DNA of 12,834 bases. Origin: Allomyces macrogynus ATCC 38327 (taxonomy: Eukaryota > Blastocladiomycota > Blastocladiomycetes > Blastocladiales > Blastocladiaceae). Where the stretch lies: the NCBI GenBank assembly GCA_000151295.1, contig GG745334.1, forward strand, positions 1,192,834 to 1,205,667. Direction: 5' to 3'. The notes under the pieces are model-generated. The model did not search any database. It was not told the origin of the DNA and worked only from the letters and a program-made list of their open reading frames with translations. Of this stretch, positions 9,274 to 12,834 are shown one piece after another (the stretch's first letter is position 1; every line of letters begins with the position of its first letter). A program made the translations under genes and the position numbers.

Positions 9274-11204
9274 ATGGCGCCGACGACTCGTCGACAACGT
9301 AGACTACGCCGGCTGGGCCGCAATACCGCGCCAACGACTTCCCGCAGTCGGTCTGCCCGCGCCGACGCTGATCGAGGCTGGTCCTCAATCCCGACGCACA
9401 TTCATCCACGGCAAGCTCCTGTGTCCGACCTTGATCACGCTTGCCCATCGACGCGACCCGCTCGCTCCGCCACCAACCCATTCAGCCCGCCACGATTCTC
9501 GCCGCCGACGACCCTCAACCCCCCGCGGCGCAACCCGCCCGCCGCGCCGCGTCCCCGGTCTCGCGCGACCGTGCCGCGCGCCTCGCCGCCGGCCTGCGCG
9601 TGCCGCGGCTGCACATCCCGCCGCAACCGCCCGCGCGCTCGCCCACGAGTCCCGACAGCAGCAGTACCACTGTCGATCCCGGCGAGATTCTCAGCGATCT
9701 GAGCCCGCTGCCGCCCTTGCCCGTGGATCCAAATATCGGCCACCGTCTGCCGCACCACCACCACCACCACCACCACCGCCCGTCGTCAGCGCACAGCAGC
9801 ATCTACTCAGCGCCCGCTGCCCCGATCACGCCGCCACGCAGTCCGACGGCGGCGCTCCTCAACTTCGTCAAGCGCACGGCGCTCTCGGCCACGTTTCCGG
9901 CCGACATGCCGCATCTGCGCCGCAGTTTGCGCAGTGCCGTGCGCGCGCGTGCCGCATCGGCGTCGTCGTCGACGCCGGTGCCGCCGACGACTCCCACCGC
10001 GGGCGAACACCGCGCATCGTTATTCTCGCACCTGCACATCTCGCTGCAGACCGGGTCGACGAACAGTGCGCCGTCGTCGCCGACGACTCCGCCGAGTCCC
10101 GCACCGAAACTCGATGCGTCGGGTCCGCCGGGACCGAGCAATGCGAGCGTCTACTCGTCCTTGTCGGCATCGACGAATTTGACGGCGATCATTGCGCCCT
10201 TTTTGCAGCGTGGGCCCGACGATGCGCATAGTCCGCCGGTCCCGGATCTGGGCAGCAATACGAATACGGCAGCGCGCATGTTCAGTCAGCACCACATGTA
10301 CGCGGAGAGTCCGACCGACGGTGCCGCGGGGGAGCATCTGTGGCAGGAGATTCGAATGCGCGTGTTGCCGCTGTTCCGTGGGGAGGGGCTCAGTAGTACT
10401 ATCGAGGAGCTCAATTCGATGCTGGCGTGCGTTGGCTCCGCTGCTTTGCATTTTTTTCCACTCAAGTTCGCGCTCACCACTGCCTTGCCCGTCGTAATAG
10501 CCGGTACCTCGACAAGCAGCTCTATCCGACGATCTTCGAAGAGCTCAAGGAAGTCCTGCGCGAGGGCATGGCCGAACTCACCAACAAGTTTTTTAGCGAC
10601 GTCTCGTACGATCCGGCGACGCACGGTCCAGCCTCGTCGTCGCTCTACCTGTTGCGGTGGACCGAAGTGTGGGCCTTCTACTTTGGCGTCGTGCTGCCCT
10701 ACTTGATGTCGGTGTTTATGCCGTTGCAGGTCGAGATCAAGGGATCGCGCGTTGTGACCTCGGTCCGGTCGCTGGTCTTGCTCATGTTCCGCAACTGTGC
10801 GGTTCTACCGCGGTTCGACGAACTGTTTGGTCCGTTTTTTTTGATCTCAGTATGTCGCTCGGCGCGGCAAGCGTGAACCTGACCTCCTCGTTTCCCCCAC
10901 AGTCATGTCACAAAACCTGACCTGCGAACTTGTCGCCCTGCACGCGCAAGTTCACGACCCCTCCGGCTCTCTTCCCTCGCCGACGACCAGCACCGAGTCG
11001 CTTGCGACCACGTATCACGCAACCGAGACCAAGGCTGCACAAATGCTGCAAATGGTGATGCACCTGAACGACCTGACGATTCGGCAGGCTGATACGGTGC
11101 CGTCGTCGGCCATGTCCGAGGACGCGGCGCGGCTGAAACGGTTCAAGGAACTGTCGCGGTTGTACAAGGGTACGTTCATGAAGTTGCGCACGCGGGTGGG
11201 GTAG
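9274..11204 (+). CDS. HbrB-domain protein, TORC2 subunit of the Bit61/Protor type
   Basis: Bit61, Bit2 and human PRR5/Protor are accessory subunits of TOR complex 2, which controls AGC kinases, actin and the plasma membrane. Proposed exons are 9274-9420, 9486-10426, 10501-10853 and 10903-11204, about 580 residues. The N-terminal half is Pro/Ser/Ala-rich with a run of eight His (9753-9776). The conserved part starts near 10320: HLWQEIRMRVLPLFRGEGL, then STIEELNSMLARYLD, IFEELKEVLREGMAEL, a WTEVWAFYFGVVLPYLMSVF segment, MPLQVE and SLVLLMFRNCAVLPRFDELF. It ends with a helical tail (LKRFKELSRLYKG). The 10427-10500 intron is firm. The start is a model: the domain frame has a stop at 9432 and no ATG before 9906, but ATG 9274 plus a 65-base intron (9421-9485) joins it in phase 0. 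The last junction is uncertain: GTATGT at 10850 breaks the frame, GTCGCT at 10854 keeps it. Confidence 0.82.
9753..9776 (+). repeat. CAC trinucleotide tract encoding eight His
   Basis: Eight consecutive CAC codons lie in the low-complexity N-terminal half of the HbrB protein. Using a single codon throughout suggests recent slippage expansion rather than selection on the protein. Confidence 0.9.
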
Positions 11205-11293
11205 AGAACATGACGGAGCGCTATTATTTGTCGAATGGATCACAAACGCGTGGGGGCGGCGGTGCGCGGAGGGCGCGGGCGCGCGCGACGGGT

Positions 11294-11733
11294 TTAGTGG
11301 TGCGCCTTGGCGGGCGTGTCCTCCTTGGCGAGCTAGCGAGCAGACAACGTCCGGTCAGTTTCTCGTTGGAGGAAAGAGCACCAAGAAATGGAGCGTGGAA
11401 GCGCACCTTTTCCATGTACTTGGTCACAAACGCCGACTCGTCCTTGTCGAGCGCTTTGATCTGGTCGGCAACCGGGACCTCGGGGCCACTGCGCGTCATC
11501 ATCATCCCGGCCGCGACGTAGGCGAGGAGCGAGCCCACAGCGAGCTACACAATGGCCGGCATGCGCGTCAGCGACCAGGATTCTTGACAGAGACAGGCCG
11601 CTGGCCATCGTTTCGCGCGTGGCGGACGGGCCGAATGTCGAGTTGACAGGTCGGTCGGGACGGCGGAGTGACTTACGTAGCGGCTCGGCACCTTGGCGCC
11701 GGCAACAATGTAGGTCTGCGGTCCACCGGCCAT
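11294..11733 (-). CDS. ATP19: Mitochondrial ATP synthase subunit k (Atp19), complete, three exons
   Basis: Atp19 is a small inner-membrane subunit of the fungal F1Fo ATP synthase, linked to the stability of enzyme dimers. Minus-strand exons 11733-11677, 11544-11407 and 11332-11294 join, all in phase 0, to 77 residues, the usual small size. The start MAGGPQTYIVAGAKVPSRYL matches the family's conserved Gly-Pro-Gln N-terminus, which places the start confidently despite the tiny first exon of 57 bases. One membrane segment follows (LAVGSLLAYVAAGMMM, about residues 20-35). A charged tail then contains DQIKALDKDESAFVTKYMEK, typical of the acidic C-terminal helix. The last exon adds only 12 residues. 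Introns are 132 bases (11545-11676, donor GTAAGT, acceptor GTGTAG) and 74 bases (11333-11406, GTGCGC to GCTAG). The 3' end faces the HbrB gene across 89 bases. Confidence 0.92.
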
Positions 11734-12191
11734 GATTGCAGGAAGTTGTTGGTCCAAGAACAGGGCGAGCCGGTACGATTTCCTCAACGAATGGGTGCTG
11801 TCGCCGGCCGAGCGGCGTACGTGAGCAGGTTGTTTTGAACGCTCATGTGGGCTCACGACCATAGGTCACGCAGTTGCCTCGCCGTCACATAATCAGGTTT
11901 TTCGGAAACACTTGAGCGGCCAGCAACGACACCGCGAGCAGCTAAACGCAAGCCAGCGCACGCTGGCATGACGGTTCCATTGCAGAAAAGACGGAGGAGA
12001 CAACGACGGCGGCGACGGCCACGGCGACGGAAGAGGACAAAGAAGTCGAAAGAAACGGAAGAAGGGACAAACATCAATTGGCGCGGCAACGAACAAGGAA
12101 CAGGAAAAGGAAAACAAAAAAAACAAGGCCGAACGACACCCAAACAAAGGCAATACCCACCCACACGCAAACGAAAAGGAGACCGACCCCA
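11734..12191. other. Spacer between the SR-protein kinase 3' end and ATP19, with a purine-rich tract
   Basis: No gene is recognised in these 458 bases. They should contain the kinase 3' untranslated region and the ATP19 promoter, since both genes are on the minus strand. From about 11979 to 12135 the plus strand is strongly purine-rich (A and G), so a minus-strand transcript would be pyrimidine-rich. The open frames here are made mainly of Lys, Arg, Glu and Thr, or of Phe, Ser and Leu on the other strand, as this composition dictates. Confidence 0.5.

Positions 12192-12834
<643 letters not shown>

Noticed and set aside
8371..9702. 443-codon plus-strand open frame
   Set aside because: It overlaps the conserved methyltransferase exons on the opposite strand and has no domain. 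Only its part from ATG 9274 to 9420 is used, as the proposed first HbrB exon.
9753..9776. His8 run as an engineered affinity tag
   Set aside because: It is internal to a low-complexity segment of a native gene, with no vector sequence around it.

Overview
This looks like a compact, GC-rich nuclear window from a fungus. Genes lie on both strands, 90 to 470 bases apart in most cases, and most are split by short introns of about 50 to 80 bases with CTRAY-like branch sites. A fungal-type ATP synthase subunit k, a Sky1-like SR-protein kinase and a HbrB/Bit61-type TORC2 subunit argue for Fungi. A CARM1/PRMT4-type arginine methyltransferase, which I do not expect in the common yeasts and moulds, points towards an early-diverging (chytrid or blastocladian) lineage. 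That placement is inference; no rRNA or mitochondrial marker is present.

Layout: (1) 1-2341, minus: a long Pro/Ser-rich protein running off the left edge, with one conserved-looking block. (2) 2342-3127: flank with a 9-base tandem repeat. (3) 3128-4739, minus: a complete FEN1/Rad27 flap endonuclease in seven exons. (4) 4740-5211: divergent promoter region. (5) 5212-6886, plus: a complete C2-domain protein in seven exons. (6) 7012-9018, minus: the CARM1-like methyltransferase, 3' end facing the C2 gene. (7) 9019-9273: divergent promoter region. (8) 9274-11204, plus: the HbrB-domain TORC2 subunit. (9) 11294-11733, minus: ATP synthase subunit k in three exons. (10) 11734-12191: spacer with a purine-rich tract. 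(11) 12192-12834, minus: 3' part of a Sky1-like SR-protein kinase running off the right edge.

The genes serve unrelated housekeeping roles: DNA repair and replication, arginine methylation, TORC2 signalling, mitochondrial ATP synthesis and splicing-factor phosphorylation. I see no operon, gene cluster, mobile element, CRISPR array or RNA gene.

The most notable signal is a scatter of single-base problems in otherwise well-conserved genes. These are two probable frameshifts in gene 1, an in-frame TAG at a conserved position (or an alternative intron) in the methyltransferase, an awkward exon junction beside an eight-T run in the HbrB gene, and a clear one-base shift before the DLG motif of the kinase. 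FEN1, the C2 gene and ATP19 are clean. Errors in the assembly are the simplest reading, but real lesions cannot be excluded.
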